Source: Glandiceps talaboti
Taxonomy: Eukaryota > Hemichordata > Enteropneusta > Spengelidae
Length of the DNA: 10,000 bases
NCBI RefSeq assembly: GCF_964340395.1
Contig: NC_135557.1
Location: 11,786,046-11,796,045, forward strand
Reading direction: 5' to 3'
The stretch's first letter is position 1, and every line of letters begins with the position of its first letter. Positions 8,846-10,000 of this stretch are shown here, piece after piece. Both the position numbers and the translations under genes were made by a program. Below the pieces are notes generated by a model that saw nothing but the letters and a program-made list of their open reading frames with translations, was not told the origin of the DNA and made no database searches.

Positions 8846-8936
8846 CACACAACACCACACAGCCCAACACAGCCCAACACAACCCAACACAACACAACAC
8901 AACACAACACAACACAACACAACACAACACAACACA
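8846..8936. repeat. (AACAC)n pentanucleotide array
   Basis: Perfect AACAC units run from about 8886 to 8935. They are preceded by a degenerate section (8846-8885) in which AGCCCAACAC is repeated as a 10-bp unit. The opposite strand encodes an artificial Cys-Val-Leu repeat in the open frame 8945-8733. Confidence 0.94.
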
Positions 8937-9292
8937 GAGAAGCATAACAAACTCTAATCAGTAAAATTCACAGTTTTTACTCTAAAACACTTCTTTTCCT
9001 ATCTCCAGCATTTCATTCTTCACTATCCTGAAAGCCCTTTGAAATCTATATTCCTATGCCATGGGTTCTAACTATATTAAGTCACAATTACTACAATACT
9101 AGCTAGCAATACAAGACTATAAGTTTTTGTGACTAGTTATCATACACCAAGACGCTTGTTATACAATCATTTGTTTTAAGTGTTCAACATTGTTACACAT
9201 CTTTTTTTTACTTATTGAAATGAATATAATTTGACTACATAACTCACTGTTTATTCCTATAACCTGTTTTCTTGAGTAGATGACTTGTAACG

Positions 9293-9366
9293 AATGAGGG
9301 AGATCTCGTTCCTCCTTCCCACAAGGTGGACTTTCCTCCTTTTAGAGGAAAGTTGATTCCTTCATT
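9293..9366. repeat. Imperfect palindromic region with 9-bp hairpin
   Basis: The centre is a perfect inverted repeat ACTTTCCTC / GAGGAAAGT (9330-9338 and 9345-9353) with a 6-nt loop. Further out, AATGAGG (9293-9299) pairs with CCTTCATT (9359-9366) with one bulge. There is also a GAGATCTC palindrome at 9300-9307. It could be a small fold-back element or a chance structure in purine/pyrimidine-rich DNA. Confidence 0.5.
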
Positions 9367-9537
9367 GTCATCGTTTTGTGGCCCTCCATTCTAAAGTTTA
9401 TGTCAATAGATACCAAAAGAAAGACTAAGAGACACAATTTCAGTAGTTACAAGGGTACGGCCACGGGAATTTGGAGGGGGCGTCACTTTTGAAAAAATCA
9501 GTACTTGTGGGAGGGCCATATACTAGAAAATGGAAAT

Positions 9538-9791
9538 TAATAGGGAACTTGCAATCCAGACTGAGCATGCTCAGACGCAAAGGACTATGGGATAATCTGT
9601 AGTTATCGTAATACTTAATCTGGAGCTACCGATGAAATAAACCTCCCGTAATGGTCAAGGTGACTATGAATTTATCATTTGTGGTTACAAACTATGTAAC
9701 ATTATTGTTTACGATGCTAATTGGTTAGTATTTAAGATCACATTTCCCATGATGCAATATTCAACATGGCAGGTTTGCAAGTTCCCTATTA
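9538..9791. mobile_element. MITE-like element with 17-bp perfect terminal inverted repeats
   Basis: TAATAGGGAACTTGCAA at 9538-9554 is the exact reverse complement of 9775-9791. Inside the termini the similarity continues imperfectly: reading inward, both ends carry CATG and then ATGGGA. If the element proper begins at GGGAAC (9543) and ends at GTTCCC (9786), it is 244 bp and is flanked by TA on each side, as expected for Tc1/mariner-type target duplications. The interior is AT-rich with no transposase, so it would be non-autonomous. The open frame 9749-9931 crosses the right end and has no recognised motif. Confidence 0.7.
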
Positions 9792-10000
9792 GGGAAAGAT
9801 CATATTTTTACTTTGGGTCATTTTTGTTATCTAACTTTGCAGTCTTACTTATCATCGAATTACATTTTAGTTGTGGTGTAACGAAAAGAGCAGGTCCCAC
9901 AGTCCAGAGGAACAACATGGCAAGATACTAGGCCCATATGCGGTGGAGAATTTGAACTCGATCGTGAAGTTGTCAGTTGTGCACCGATCTAGTCTTTAGG

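Larger units (their letters stand above)
8345..10000 (-). other. Probable upstream intron of the arylsulfatase gene
   Basis: Exon A starts with one base of a split codon after a good acceptor, so more coding exons lie upstream. I could not find the preceding sulfatase blocks (the GGxRG-type strand) in 8345-10000 on the minus strand. The interval is therefore most likely intronic, filled with the repeats listed separately. Confidence 0.6.

Noticed and set aside
9561-9574. Perfect 14-bp palindrome CTGAGCATGCTCAG
   Set aside because: It lies inside the MITE-like element's left end and is best explained as part of that element rather than an independent binding site.
9925-10000. Possible tRNA-like or SINE tail (GAATTTGAACTCGA) at the right edge
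   Set aside because: Only a weak B-box-like motif, no A box or cloverleaf that I can pair, and it is cut off by the window end.

Overview
This window looks like AT-rich animal nuclear DNA, probably from a marine invertebrate. The reasons are small spliced exons with GT-AG introns, long (AGAT)n, (AGAC)n, (TA)n and (AACAC)n microsatellites, a MITE-like element and no dense prokaryotic coding. The phylum cannot be settled from the sequence alone. The longest open frames (2191-2899 and 6906-7354) are translations of simple repeats and are not genes.

The one real gene I can support is the 3' part of an arylsulfatase B-like (ARSB/ARSI/ARSJ-type) gene on the minus strand, from 8344 down to the stop codon at 4602. 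Five exons (8344-8286, 6746-6629, 6315-6269, 5408-5313, 4786-4602) join in frame through GT-AG introns of matching phase. Together they give 505 nt of coding sequence, about 167 residues. The catalytic N-terminal part (the C-x-P-S-R formylglycine motif) lies upstream, beyond position 10000. A plausible poly(A) signal with a GU-rich element lies about 300 nt past the stop.

Layout: 1-465 has no recognised gene. 466-660 is a shortened copy of a dispersed repeat. 661-2260 has no recognised gene. 2261-2802 is a cluster of AGAC/AGAT arrays. 2803-4280 is intergenic with a G14 run. 4302-8344 is the arylsulfatase 3' half; its introns hold (TA)n, a C15 run, two compound tetranucleotide arrays and a degenerate ~146-bp tandem repeat. 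8345-10000 is probably upstream intron and holds a longer copy of the dispersed repeat (8511-8807), a pentanucleotide array, a hairpin region and a ~250-bp MITE-like element with 17-bp perfect terminal inverted repeats.

I see no CRISPR, tRNA, rRNA, operon or defence-like system. The most notable items are the hidden split gene, the MITE-like element, the paired dispersed repeat and the microsatellites that fill an intron next to a 47-nt exon.
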